A stretch of 64,000 nt of DNA from Flammeovirga kamogawensis (GCF_018736065.1 NZ_CP076129.1:1377501-1441500), one strand, 5' to 3'. Counted from the stretch's first letter, positions 45,422 through 55,702 are shown. Notes: a model not told the origin generated them from the sequence alone. Numbers and translations: made by a program.

Positions 45422-46090
45422 ATGAAAAAGTTATTACTTACAGCAATTATCGGTTTATTTTCAGTAGCATTATTTGCACAACAAAATGTATATAAACCAA
45501 TAAAAGGAATTGAAAATCGAGGCTTTGAAGATAGTGAGTTGACGTTATCAAAAAGAACGAATCAACCAGAAAAAGGAAAGATGTCAACTAAAGGTTGGTA
45601 TTATTTATATGCAAATTCAATTAATTTAAAAGCGTCAGGAATAGTATCGGATGAGGTACATACTGGAGAAAAAGCTTTTAAAAGTGTTACCAACGGGGAG
45701 GCGAAAGTAATGTACAAAGGACTATTAAGAGGTGATGCTTTTAAAGTGGAAAAACCAGGTAGATACCGTATGTCATTTTGGGTGAAAGCGTCTAAACCTG
45801 CTCTAGTAAAGCTCTCTTTAATGCCAAGTAAAGATGCTAAACTCACAAATAAAAAAGTAAATGAGAAAGGAAAACCTGTTTTTGTTGGGTATGCCAAGCC
45901 AAAAACTGAAAATATGGAAGTAGCAACAGAATGGACATTAGTGTATAAAGAAATTCAGATAACTAAAAAAGATATTCAGGCAGGGTATGTTTATTATGTT
46001 CCTTCATTAATGCATGGAGCTTCACCAAATACTACTTTTTGGATAGATGATTTTTCTATGGACTATGTAGCTAAGAAGAAGGCGCAATAA
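45422..46090 (+). CDS. Exported carbohydrate-binding-like protein, 222 aa
   Basis: After a signal peptide (1-19, ending 'ALFAQ') the protein has a beta-sandwich pattern of the CBM4/9-like 'GFEDSELTLS...GWYYLYANS' type: a first strand with a buried 'NRGFED', a 'SGIVSDEVHTGEKAFKSV' block, and a 'YRMSFWVKAS' strand of the kind found in CBM_4_9 and galactose-binding-like modules. No catalytic motif is seen. It is encoded 8 bases after the first hydrolase and 42 bases before the second, so it is probably a glycan-binding subunit of the same system. Only the fold is inferred. Confidence 0.6.
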   Translation: MKKLLLTAIIGLFSVALFAQQNVYKPIKGIENRGFEDSELTLSKRTNQPEKGKMSTKGWYYLYANSINLKASGIVSDEVHTGEKAFKSVTNGEAKVMYKGLLRGDAFKVEKPGRYRMSFWVKASKPALVKLSLMPSKDAKLTNKKVNEKGKPVFVGYAKPKTENMEVATEWTLVYKEIQITKKDIQAGYVYYVPSLMHGASPNTTFWIDDFSMDYVAKKKAQ

Positions 46091-46132
46091 TAACACAATA
46101 ATTAACTATTTCTTACTACTAATTTTTTGAGA

Positions 46133-48580
46133 ATGAAAGTGATTATTAAATTATTTATAACTTTTAGTGTTCTCCTTATTAGCGGATGTACTCCGTTAGT
46201 AGCTAATGAAAACTACAAAGAAGTTGTTGCAATCTCTGGAGGAAACTGGGAAGACCCAACAATTTGGTCTTCTCAAAATGTCCCTACTGAGGCAAATAAT
46301 GTTATTATTCCAAATGGTATAAAAGTATTTATTGGAGAAGAAAGTGAAACATTATTATTAGGCAATAACTTAACTGTAGAGCAAGGAGCAATTCTAATGT
46401 TGGGTTTTAATGGAGAAGGTAACCGATCTGTTGAAATTAATGGCTCTTTAGTGTGCGATGGTACAATTTCTTCTGGAAGAGGAACAGGTAGCGATATTAC
46501 AACAGGAGCATACTATTCTTCTAATCGTAGTTTTGTTTTTAACTTAAACAATGAAGCTACAAAGGTTTCTGGGAAAGGTTATTTTCATGTAAAAGGATTG
46601 GTTTTTAATAATCAATATTCTGATATAAAATCAGTTACAGTAGACCATTATAATATTATTGTAGACGGAGATTTTACTGTAGAGTCTACTTCTAAAGTAA
46701 CAATTGATATAGATCATTTTACCTATTTAAATATCAAAGGTAGTTTTGCTACTACTGGTAACAACGTAGATTATCTTAAAAATGACAGTTGGTCTGTTGT
46801 TAATGTAGGTGGTATAGTCGTTACCGATAATGTAAATTTATATGGTAGAAATGAGTTAAATCAATCGAGATTAACAATTCTATCAGAGGGTAGTTTATAT
46901 ACTCAAAAGGTCAATAATAATCTTAAAGCATCAAATTCTGAACAAGGTTTTCGTTTAAAATTAAAAGAAGATGCGTTATTCAGATGTGGCGAATTTGCTC
47001 CTAGTCCAGATTCTCTAGCAAGTGCAGATAGGAATTTGAACTTAGAGAATAGTGGTGAAATAAGACTACACTTTTCCAAAACAAATGAGTCTGTAGAAGA
47101 AATACTTAAGATAGTAGAAGAAAAAAAGCCGGAGAATAATCCAGAAGCATATAAACTCAAAGATGTTATCGGGGCTTCACATATAAAAGGGTGGTATTAT
47201 TTTACAGATAAACCATTTTTGATAGAAGGTATTGATGCTTTTAAAGAAATGGGCTCTTCTGTATTTAAAACTTCTTTATCTGGTGAATGGGGTAAAATTC
47301 AAACACAGTATCCTTATAATTCTGAATGGCCAAATTATTCATCTATGCTGGGAGTTGCTAAAAACCCTATGATGGATACGTTATTTTCTACTGAGTATAT
47401 TAAAACACATGCTATGTGGGTTAATAATAATACAAAAAGCTATTACAAAGAAGGGCCTGATAAGAACCACGATACTTTTTTATACGAAGAAGAACAAATT
47501 TATAACTTAGCAGTTCATTTCTTTAAGACTTATGGCGATAAGGATAAGCGTTTTATCCTTCAAAACTGGGAAGGAGATTGGATGCTTAGAGGATCGAAGA
47601 TAAAGTGGGAAAAAGATGATCCAATACCTACAGACGTAGATTGGAGAGTGGAAGGAATGGCACGTATGTTTAGAGCAATGATGCGTGGTTTAGAAAGAGC
47701 AAGAGCGGAGTATCCTTTAGCAAAAGCACAAATACTTTTAGGTGTAGAATTTAATAAGCTTTTTTATAAGCCCACTGGAGGTAGCGAACATATTACTATG
47801 ATGGATAGTGGTATTCCATGTGTTTTAGCAGATGTTATTACAAAATGCCGTCTCGATTTATCTTCTTGGTCATCTTATGATGGTAATTGGAGTTATGATG
47901 ATACACCATTTCCGTATGCGTATTGGACAGGAATAAGAATTGCTGAATATTTTACAACAAATACGAGTCAGATTACAGATGGTGTTCCTGTGCAAATTGG
48001 TGAATATGGTAAAAATGAAAACCCTTTATTTATCGTACCAAAAGGGGAAATGAACCCAATGGATGAAGTAATTGAAGATATAGAAGAGCGTTATAGTAAA
48101 ATTTGTGGTACTCTTTCTGCTCTAGGTGTTCAATATTTTTATATGTGGAATTTGTATGGAAGTGGTGAACAAGATATTGACTTAGATACAGATGATGCTG
48201 ATACGTATACAGAAGAATTCTTATACCAAGTTTTAGATGGTAAATGGGTAATAGAACCTGATGGATCTTGGGGAATTGCGGCAGAATATTTAATCAAAAT
48301 ATTTAATGGGGAGGTGAATCCTCCAACAAGCATAGATAGGGACAATACTTTTGCAAATAGCATCGTTATATATCCGAATCCAGCACAAAATGAATTAACA
48401 ATTAAAGCAAATAGTCCTATTTCATCTGTTACTATATATAGTATAGAAGGAAGGGAAATTAGAACAACAAATACTATTAGTAATAGCAAAATCGATGTTT
48501 CTGAACTAAGGCGAGGGTACTATTTTATGAAAGCTTCTTCGAATAACAACATTGCTATTATTAAATTTTTTAAGAAATAA
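46133..48580 (+). CDS. Multidomain lipoprotein: beta-helix/G8-like region, putative GH-A hydrolase, T9SS-type tail
   Basis: The open frame starts at a TTG (46127); the ATG at 46133 gives a lipoprotein leader with lipobox 'LISGC'. Residues ~30-310 begin with 'SGGNWEDPTIWSSQNVPTEA', a G8-like start, and continue as a right-handed-helix-like region. Residues ~345-700 repeat the hydrolase of the gene at 44178: Glu480 in 'LQNWEGDWML', Glu624 in 'QIGEYGKNE', plus 'DLSSWSSYDG' and 'YMWNLYG'. From ~735 a ~80-residue T9SS type A sorting-like domain follows ('IVIYPNPAQNELTIKA' ... 'GYYFMKASS'). A lipid anchor and a T9SS tail in one protein is unusual. It sits 12 bases before SusC. Confidence 0.7.
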   Translation: MKVIIKLFITFSVLLISGCTPLVANENYKEVVAISGGNWEDPTIWSSQNVPTEANNVIIPNGIKVFIGEESETLLLGNNLTVEQGAILMLGFNGEGNRSVEINGSLVCDGTISSGRGTGSDITTGAYYSSNRSFVFNLNNEATKVSGKGYFHVKGLVFNNQYSDIKSVTVDHYNIIVDGDFTVESTSKVTIDIDHFTYLNIKGSFATTGNNVDYLKNDSWSVVNVGGIVVTDNVNLYGRNELNQSRLTILSEGSLYTQKVNNNLKASNSEQGFRLKLKEDALFRCGEFAPSPDSLASADRNLNLENSGEIRLHFSKTNESVEEILKIVEEKKPENNPEAYKLKDVIGASHIKGWYYFTDKPFLIEGIDAFKEMGSSVFKTSLSGEWGKIQTQYPYNSEWPNYSSMLGVAKNPMMDTLFSTEYIKTHAMWVNNNTKSYYKEGPDKNHDTFLYEEEQIYNLAVHFFKTYGDKDKRFILQNWEGDWMLRGSKIKWEKDDPIPTDVDWRVEGMARMFRAMMRGLERARAEYPLAKAQILLGVEFNKLFYKPTGGSEHITMMDSGIPCVLADVITKCRLDLSSWSSYDGNWSYDDTPFPYAYWTGIRIAEYFTTNTSQITDGVPVQIGEYGKNENPLFIVPKGEMNPMDEVIEDIEERYSKICGTLSALGVQYFYMWNLYGSGEQDIDLDTDDADTYTEEFLYQVLDGKWVIEPDGSWGIAAEYLIKIFNGEVNPPTSIDRDNTFANSIVIYPNPAQNELTIKANSPISSVTIYSIEGREIRTTNTISNSKIDVSELRRGYYFMKASSNNNIAIIKFFKK

Positions 48581-48592
48581 AATTAAAGTGAC

Positions 48593-51500
48593 ATGAAACA
48601 ATCACTACTATTTATACTACTTCTTTTACCTTCTCTACTTTTTGCACAACATAGAATGGTAAACGGAACTGTTGTAACCTCTGACGATAGTATGCCTTTA
48701 CCTGGGTGTAATGTTACCATTAAAGGAGTTACCAAAGGTACAATTACAGATATTGATGGTAAATTCTCTTTATTGGTAAACGATACAGATGTCTTAATTT
48801 TTTCTTTTATAGGAATGGCTTCTCAAGAAGTTGTGGTAAAAGGAAAAACAAATCTTAGTATCAAGATGGAATTTGATGCACAGCAATTAGATGAAATTGA
48901 GGTGAGTGCAGGGTATTTTGATATCAAAAAATCTGACATTACAGGTTCTATCACTCAAGTTGGAGCAGAAACTTTAGAACAATCGCGTACAACATCCGTA
49001 GAAAATATGCTTTCGGGTAGAGTAGCAGGTGTTGTAGTTTCTAACAGTGGTGAACCTGGTGGCGGAGTTGGTATTTCTATTAGAGGTACAAATTCTATGT
49101 TAGGAGGTACACAACCGTTATATGTTGTAGATGGTATTCCGATAGAACCTCTTCAAGATGCTCAGGGTAATAGTGGAGCGGGTGCTTCTCAATCATCATT
49201 AAGTTTTTTAAACCCTAATGATATACAGTCTATTTCTGTTTTAAAAGATGCTTCTGCAACGGCACTTTATGGAGCAAGAGGTGCAAATGGAGTTGTGGTT
49301 ATTACAACAAAAGAAGCAAAAGGTGGAAAATCATACGATAAAATTACAGGTTCTGTAGAGATAGGAATATCTCAGGTAGCCAATAGAGTTGATGTATTAG
49401 ATGGACCTGGTTACGAAAGTTTTATCAACCAAAAGCACATCAATGAGTTTTATAGAAGCATAACAAACCCTGCAAGAGATGGGATGGTGTTTGATGGTTC
49501 TCAGGAGCTTACTCCAGAAAACTTCCCGGAGGTAGCATTACTGCCAAACCAAATACCTTACTTACAATCTACGGGTGTAAATACAAATTGGCAAGATGAA
49601 GTTTTTCAACCTGCAATATCAAAAAACTATAACTTGGCGTATAGAGGAGGAACTAAAAAAGGGAATATATCTTTAAGTTTTGGGTTACTTGATAATGAAG
49701 GAGTTATTGTAAATTCTGATTTTACAAGAGCAACACTGAACATGAACGTTCGTAGAGAAATGTTTAATGGAAAAGTAACTCTTCAATCTAAAACGAATGG
49801 CTCTTACGGTAGTGGCAGAGCAACTTCTTCTGGTAATGGTCAGTTTTTTTCTGATAAAGGTGTAGTAACAAATACATTAACTTTTCAACCTATTTATGCA
49901 AAGTTAGAAGATGGTCAAACAGACGATTTGTATGCGGGATTAAATGAAGGGCAACTTCTTTCAAATCCATATACTATGGCAACAGAAGTTCAGGATAACA
50001 AAGAGGCTTTAACTATTGCACAATCGTTTATTTTATCAACAGATTTTACAGATAATTTAAGTGGTACAGTAAAAGGCGCGGTGAATTACCAAAACAGCCA
50101 AAGACAATCGTTTTATCCTATTACTACAGCAAGAGGCAGAAGAAACAACGGAGAGGCTTCTCGTTCTAGTTTATCAAATACTAAATTATATTCTGAAGTA
50201 AACTTACGTTACCAAAATACATTTGGCTTACATCATATTGATGTAGTTGGTTTAGGCACAATAGAAAACAGAAGTGTGGAGTCTAACTTTAACAAAGCCT
50301 TTGGTTTTCCGGTTTCTCAAACATCTTACTATACTTTCGAAAACGCAACGGATATTTTAGTTCCAGTTACAAATTACTTTGATCAAAGTATGCTGTCTGG
50401 TTTACTTAGAGTGGCTTATAACTTTAACAGTAAATATTTTATTGATGCAAACGCAAGAATTGATGCTTCATCAAAATTCTCTGAAAATAATAAAAGTGGC
50501 TTATTTCCTGCAGTTGCTTTAGCATGGGCTGTTTCAGAAGAGAGTTTCTTGAAATCATCTGATAAGGTAAACAACTTAAAGTTAAGAGCCTCTTATGGTA
50601 AAACAGGTAATAATGCAATTGCCGCTTATCAATCAATGGGTTTAATGGAGCCTGTTCGTTATAATTTTGATGGGTCTGTAGCGGTAGGTTATGTTGAGTC
50701 AAACTTAAATAACAGTGATCTTACTTGGGAAACTACAGACCAAGCAAATGTGGGTTTTGATTTATCAATGTTTAATAGTCGTTTATATGTAACTGTTGAT
50801 GCATACTATAAACTAACACATGATTTACTTCAAAATGTAAATTTACCTGTATCCAATGGTTATATAAGTAAAGTTGACAATTTTGGTGAGGTCGAAAATA
50901 AAGGAGTTGAACTTACTGTTGGTTATGATGTGATTTCTAAAAAGGATTTTAAATGGAATTTAACAGGTACTTTTGGGGTAAATAGAAACAAACTTGTATC
51001 ATTAAATAACAATATAGAGTATCAGTTAGGTCCTAAAGTTGGTCCAGATAAAGTGTACCCAAGTATGTTTATGGAAGGTAAACCACTAGGTATTTTCTGG
51101 GGAGCTGAAACAAATGGCATATATTCTGATTGGGCACAAGTTGAACAAGATAAAATGCCGTCTGCATATCCTGGAGAAATTAGATACGTTAATCATGATG
51201 CAGTTTATGATGATGCAGGTAATTTAGCAGACAACCAACAAATCAACTTTGATGATTATGTACAGATTGGGGACCCAAACCCAGATTTTAATTACTCATT
51301 AAACAGTTCTATGAACTATAAAAACTGGGATTTCAGTTTCTTAATTACAGGGCAGCAAGGTGGTGATATCTTGTGGGTAGAGTCATGGTCATTAGATAAT
51401 ATGGGTAAACAATTTAATGCAAGAACAGAAGCATTTAATAATGCATGGAAAGCACCAATTTCTATTGATGCAGAAGGAAATCCATCGTATACACCATCAA

Positions 51501-51820
51501 TAGGTAATACAACAAATGCAGGTTACCCTGCACCAGTAAGAGTTTCTGGACAAAGAGCAATTGCTTCTGATAGACAAGTTTATGATGGTTCTTACATTAA
51601 ATTGAAAAGTATGAACATAGGGTACACTTTGCCTATTCAAGGTAAAAAACGCTCAATTCGTTTTTATGCAGCGGGTAATAACTTATTTACAATTACAGAT
51701 TATCCAGGTTTTGATCCTGAAGTTCAAACTTACAATCAGAATCCTCAAAGGAGAGGGATTGATTTTGGTTCATACCCAGGTACACGATCTTATATATTCG
51801 GTTTAAAATTCAATTACTAA
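48593..51820 (+). CDS. SusC-like TonB-dependent outer-membrane transporter
   Basis: This 1075-residue protein has a signal peptide (1-19), a carboxypeptidase-like N-terminal domain (~22-105, 'NGTVVTSDDSMPLPGCNVTIKG'), and a plug domain with the SusC signature 'SVLKDASATALYGARGANGVVVI' (~215-240). A large barrel follows, closing with 'YIFGLKFNY', whose last aromatic residue is typical of outer-membrane proteins. It should import oligosaccharides together with the SusD lipoprotein encoded 18 bases downstream. It belongs to the operon starting at 44178. Confidence 0.95.
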   Translation: MKQSLLFILLLLPSLLFAQHRMVNGTVVTSDDSMPLPGCNVTIKGVTKGTITDIDGKFSLLVNDTDVLIFSFIGMASQEVVVKGKTNLSIKMEFDAQQLDEIEVSAGYFDIKKSDITGSITQVGAETLEQSRTTSVENMLSGRVAGVVVSNSGEPGGGVGISIRGTNSMLGGTQPLYVVDGIPIEPLQDAQGNSGAGASQSSLSFLNPNDIQSISVLKDASATALYGARGANGVVVITTKEAKGGKSYDKITGSVEIGISQVANRVDVLDGPGYESFINQKHINEFYRSITNPARDGMVFDGSQELTPENFPEVALLPNQIPYLQSTGVNTNWQDEVFQPAISKNYNLAYRGGTKKGNISLSFGLLDNEGVIVNSDFTRATLNMNVRREMFNGKVTLQSKTNGSYGSGRATSSGNGQFFSDKGVVTNTLTFQPIYAKLEDGQTDDLYAGLNEGQLLSNPYTMATEVQDNKEALTIAQSFILSTDFTDNLSGTVKGAVNYQNSQRQSFYPITTARGRRNNGEASRSSLSNTKLYSEVNLRYQNTFGLHHIDVVGLGTIENRSVESNFNKAFGFPVSQTSYYTFENATDILVPVTNYFDQSMLSGLLRVAYNFNSKYFIDANARIDASSKFSENNKSGLFPAVALAWAVSEESFLKSSDKVNNLKLRASYGKTGNNAIAAYQSMGLMEPVRYNFDGSVAVGYVESNLNNSDLTWETTDQANVGFDLSMFNSRLYVTVDAYYKLTHDLLQNVNLPVSNGYISKVDNFGEVENKGVELTVGYDVISKKDFKWNLTGTFGVNRNKLVSLNNNIEYQLGPKVGPDKVYPSMFMEGKPLGIFWGAETNGIYSDWAQVEQDKMPSAYPGEIRYVNHDAVYDDAGNLADNQQINFDDYVQIGDPNPDFNYSLNSSMNYKNWDFSFLITGQQGGDILWVESWSLDNMGKQFNARTEAFNNAWKAPISIDAEGNPSYTPSIGNTTNAGYPAPVRVSGQRAIASDRQVYDGSYIKLKSMNIGYTLPIQGKKRSIRFYAAGNNLFTITDYPGFDPEVQTYNQNPQRRGIDFGSYPGTRSYIFGLKFNY

Positions 51821-51838
51821 TCTTAAAACTGAAGAAAA

Positions 51839-53422
51839 ATGAAAAAATATATAATCATCAGTTTAGTATTTTTAGGAATATCATCTTCTTGTACTTTTCT
51901 AGCAGAAGATCCAAAAGTACAAATAACTACAGAAGAATTTTATAAAACAGAAAATGATGCGTTAGTTGCTTTATCTGGAGCTTATGGTCAGATGAAAAGT
52001 GGTTACGGTTATTACCGTCAAACTTTTATCACAAACCTATTTGCATCGTCAGATCAAGGAACGGGAAGTTATAAACATGCTGAATATTTTACGGGAACTT
52101 TATCAGCAACAAATGCTACTTTAACAGATACTTGGAATCAAATATACATTAGTATTCGTGATGTGAATAATGTTATCGCTAAAGTACCAGCAATTGATAT
52201 GGACGAAGAATATAAAGCTAGATTAATTGGAGAAGCACGTTTTTTAAGAGGGTTACATTACCTAAACCTTGTTAGAGCTTGGGGAGAAGTACCGTTAAGG
52301 TTAACCCCTGCAAAAGAAGGAGAAGATGAAGTAGGTTTACCTGTATCAGGAATAGATGTTATTTATAATAGTATAATTGCAGATTTAAAATACGCATCAG
52401 ATAATTGTTGGGGACTGGAAGAGTCTAGAAATGGACAGACAAATGCTATTGGACGTGTAACAAATACTGCTGCTAGGGCTTTATTGGCAAAAACATATCT
52501 GCATATAGCATCTGCAACAAGAAATGCCTTAATTGGTAACGAAGGATGTAAACCTTACGAAGTATTTGCTGGAAAATACCAGGCTTATTACGATTCTGCC
52601 AAAGTGTATTGTGATATTGTAATTGAAGATGATACTTATGCGTTGGTTGATAATTTAACAAATTGGGAAAACTTATTCCATGCATCAAATGGTAACAATA
52701 GAGAGTTTTTATTTGATATTCAAAATGCACCAATTTCAGGGCAGGGATCTTCAGTAACTAACCTTTTTACACCTCAAGGAGCTGGATTAAGTGCAGGTAA
52801 TTGGGGAGGCACAAACGATTTTAAATCAGGTTTTACAGGAAATAATATTGATGTTTCTGATACCAGATATGATAAAGCAATTATTCATGAGTATACGACA
52901 TCAACTTTCCATTATGCTGTAAATACAAATAAAACAGCCTACATCGCTTATGATTTAGAAACAAATGAGCAACAGGCAATTGTATATAGAGTATTTACAT
53001 CTAAATATATTGATAAAGAAGCAACTTCTGACGCCACAGCACAGCAAAATTGGCATGTAATAAGATTAGCAGATGTCTTTTTAATGAGAGCGGAAGCTGT
53101 AGCAGAAATTTATAAGAACCCTGCATTAGCAAACGATGATATCAATACTTTACGAGAAAGGGTAGATATGGATCATTTATTTGATGGAGCAGGAATGTCT
53201 ATGAGTGATTTTAGAAAATTCTTAATTAGAGAAAGAGGAGTAGAACTTATGGGTGAAGGACACCGATGGTTTGATCTTACTAGAATGGGGATGCTAGAAG
53301 AATTAGTGAAAACAGCATTTGATCCATCGAATACAGGAAAAGTAGAAGGCATTAGAGGTCCTGAAGATTATGTATGGCCTATTCCTTATTCTGAGGTAGC
53401 TTCTAACGAAAATATAGACTAA
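51839..53422 (+). CDS. SusD-like glycan-binding lipoprotein
   Basis: A lipoprotein leader with lipobox 'ISSSC' (Cys18) is followed by a typical SusD-like chain of 527 residues. It has 'EEFYKTENDALVALSGAYGQM', the helical tetratricopeptide-like half with 'ARFLRGLHYLNLVRAWGEVPL', and a C-terminal SusD_RagB part ending 'LIRERGVELMGEGHRWFDLTRMG' and 'YVWPIPYSE'. It forms the surface lid of the SusC transporter, binding the sugar before import. Its gene follows SusC by 18 bases. Confidence 0.93.
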   Translation: MKKYIIISLVFLGISSSCTFLAEDPKVQITTEEFYKTENDALVALSGAYGQMKSGYGYYRQTFITNLFASSDQGTGSYKHAEYFTGTLSATNATLTDTWNQIYISIRDVNNVIAKVPAIDMDEEYKARLIGEARFLRGLHYLNLVRAWGEVPLRLTPAKEGEDEVGLPVSGIDVIYNSIIADLKYASDNCWGLEESRNGQTNAIGRVTNTAARALLAKTYLHIASATRNALIGNEGCKPYEVFAGKYQAYYDSAKVYCDIVIEDDTYALVDNLTNWENLFHASNGNNREFLFDIQNAPISGQGSSVTNLFTPQGAGLSAGNWGGTNDFKSGFTGNNIDVSDTRYDKAIIHEYTTSTFHYAVNTNKTAYIAYDLETNEQQAIVYRVFTSKYIDKEATSDATAQQNWHVIRLADVFLMRAEAVAEIYKNPALANDDINTLRERVDMDHLFDGAGMSMSDFRKFLIRERGVELMGEGHRWFDLTRMGMLEELVKTAFDPSNTGKVEGIRGPEDYVWPIPYSEVASNENID

Positions 53423-53543
53423 TAAAAATATTTAAAATTAAGCTGACAATATATTAGAAGAACCTGGTTTAATAATCAACCTTATTTAATCAGATTAAAC
53501 GCTAATTGAGTGAACAAAAAGATTTTTTAGAAAATTTATTACA

Positions 53544-55391
53544 ATGAAAAGATTACTTATAATGGTAGTTGGTTTTATTCTGATACTATCAACTACTTTA
53601 CTAGCACAGAAAAAGAAACCAAATGTTCTATTTATTATTTCTGATCAGCACAAGCAAGCTTTTTCTGGAGCTTATGGTCATGAAATAGTAAAAACACCTA
53701 ATATTGATGCATTAGCAAAATCTGGAGTTACATTTACAAATGCTTATACGCCAGCACCAGTTTGTGCTCCTACAAGGGCTGCTATTGTTACTGGAATGTA
53801 CCCTTATGCAAATGGAGCAATTTATCATAAAGCTCCTGTAATGAACAAGAATGGTAAAGAGGTAAGAAAAGAAGCTGGTGTTTTAAGAGCAACTGGCTAC
53901 CACGAAGGATTAAAAACAGTTGGAGAAATTTTTCAATCTGCTGGATACATAACTGCAGCTCCTGGTAAAATGCATGTACATGGTGAGTTACAAAAAAATG
54001 TAGATCCAAGTTATCCAGAAGGTAATTCTTTAGGATGGGATGAAACATCTGTGCGTTATTACACACATTTTCCTGGTGGACATTATGAAGATGAAGTAGG
54101 TAAGGATGCTTATCATAGATACCGTCAGATTCTTGAATATAAATCAAATGGTGGAAGCCAAGATTTAAATCCACAATTAAAGCCATCTTTAGTAGAAGAC
54201 CATGAGGATAATTTTGATATGGTTGTTGCAAAAAAAGCAATTGATTTTATTAAAGAAAGAGGGCAAGATAAAAATAATTTTTTCTTACATGTAGGTTTTG
54301 AAAAGCCGCACTTACCTTTAACAACATTACAGGAGTATTATGATATGTATGATCCTGAATCTTTCACAATGCCAGAAACGGCTTACGATTGGTATGGTAA
54401 AGGTAAATACCCTTGGATACAAGACTGGGTACATAATGGATGGCCTAAAAAAGACAAAGCGTCTGCTAAAAGAATAATGGCTGCTTATGCATCATGTATT
54501 ACAGAAATGGACGATATGATTGGTAGAATTGTTACTACTTTAAAGGAAAATGATTTATACGATAATACAATTATTATTTACACTACAGACCATGGAGAAC
54601 ACATGTTTGAACATGGTTTAAGAGGTAAACACAATATGTATGAGGCTGCTGTAAAAGTACCTTTTATTATTTCTTATCCGTCTGAATTAGGGCAAGGAAC
54701 TAGAAATGAATCTATTGTAAGTTTAATTGATGTTATGCCGACTATTACTGAGTTAATTAATAAAAAGCCATCAAAAACTGCACAAGGAGTTTCCTTAGTG
54801 GCCACTGCAAAAACAGGAAAAGAACTTAAAGACCGCGTTGTGTTTTCTGAGTACAGAGCTGGTAATTATAAGGCATTTCCAAAGCAAAAAGATTTACCAT
54901 CAAGAATGATGAGAAAAGGGAACTACAAATATATTTATACTCAAGGAATTATTGGTCAATTATATGATGTGGTGAAAGACCCTTTAGAAAGAAATAATTT
55001 AGTGTTAGACCCTGAATATAAAGATTTAGTAAACAGTTTATGCTTCCAAACAATTGCTGATTGGAGGTTCCAGAAATATTCTGAAATGGATATCAAAAAG
55101 AAGGGTAAAGAAATAAGCTGGGAAGAAAATGGACAAGCAGAAAGTTATGCTGTATTTTATAGCAAAACGCTTAATTCTCAGGAAGCAGAATTAGTAGCAT
55201 CAACTATAAAAGAAACTTCTTATGAAGTAAAAAACAAAGGATATTATTGGGTAATGGCAATGCCAAAATTAACAAGAACGACTCCTCATTTAGGAGAAAA
55301 TATTCCTGTTTGGACAACAGAACATAGCTTTCAACTTCCTATTACAAATGCAATTAAAATAGGGGGAGACAAGGGGAAAGCTTCAAAATAA
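53544..55391 (+). CDS. S1-family sulfatase (with C-terminal extension)
   Basis: A signal peptide (1-21) is followed by an S1 domain: 'PNVLFIISDQH', the modification Cys74 in 'PVCAPTRAAIV' (C-A-P-T-R), 'HVGFEKPHLPL', and 'IIIYTTDHGEHMFEHG'. The C-terminal ~100 residues (about 515-615) add a region ('GQAESYAVFYSKTLNSQE', 'EVKNKGYYWVMAMP') that looks like an Ig/fibronectin-type module. It is the last gene of the operon that starts at 44178, 121 bases after SusD. No clear terminator is seen before the next gene. It is exported. Confidence 0.9.
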   Translation: MKRLLIMVVGFILILSTTLLAQKKKPNVLFIISDQHKQAFSGAYGHEIVKTPNIDALAKSGVTFTNAYTPAPVCAPTRAAIVTGMYPYANGAIYHKAPVMNKNGKEVRKEAGVLRATGYHEGLKTVGEIFQSAGYITAAPGKMHVHGELQKNVDPSYPEGNSLGWDETSVRYYTHFPGGHYEDEVGKDAYHRYRQILEYKSNGGSQDLNPQLKPSLVEDHEDNFDMVVAKKAIDFIKERGQDKNNFFLHVGFEKPHLPLTTLQEYYDMYDPESFTMPETAYDWYGKGKYPWIQDWVHNGWPKKDKASAKRIMAAYASCITEMDDMIGRIVTTLKENDLYDNTIIIYTTDHGEHMFEHGLRGKHNMYEAAVKVPFIISYPSELGQGTRNESIVSLIDVMPTITELINKKPSKTAQGVSLVATAKTGKELKDRVVFSEYRAGNYKAFPKQKDLPSRMMRKGNYKYIYTQGIIGQLYDVVKDPLERNNLVLDPEYKDLVNSLCFQTIADWRFQKYSEMDIKKKGKEISWEENGQAESYAVFYSKTLNSQEAELVASTIKETSYEVKNKGYYWVMAMPKLTRTTPHLGENIPVWTTEHSFQLPITNAIKIGGDKGKASK

Positions 55392-55702
55392 AATAAGAGA
55401 AACCGACAGTATAGAAGAGTTTATAAAGTGATATCATTTTTAAGAAAAGTACTTATGCCAATAAGGTTTACTTTACTTAACTTTGAAGTATCTTTTAAAC
55501 TCTTTTTTATGCTCAAAATTTATTTAAAATAGTATCACTCTTTTATAATTTTGATAGTATAATCACCGTTTAAAGGTTAATCAGTGCTGTTTTTTAACTG
55601 CTGGTCAATTTTTAATAGTTATTGAGACTTTATTGAACTTGTAAAAGAGCGTAGGCTACTACTTTTATAATTGTAAAGACAACACTAACTTATTTTTTAG
55701 AA
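55392..55702. other. Intergenic region before the large repeat gene
   Basis: No gene is seen. It contains a candidate regulatory motif (55603-55624) resembling that upstream of 44178, and a TTG / TACTTTTA pair (55639-55641 and 55660-55667, spacer 18), one mismatch from the -7 consensus, about 40 bases before the start at 55703. Confidence 0.35.
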
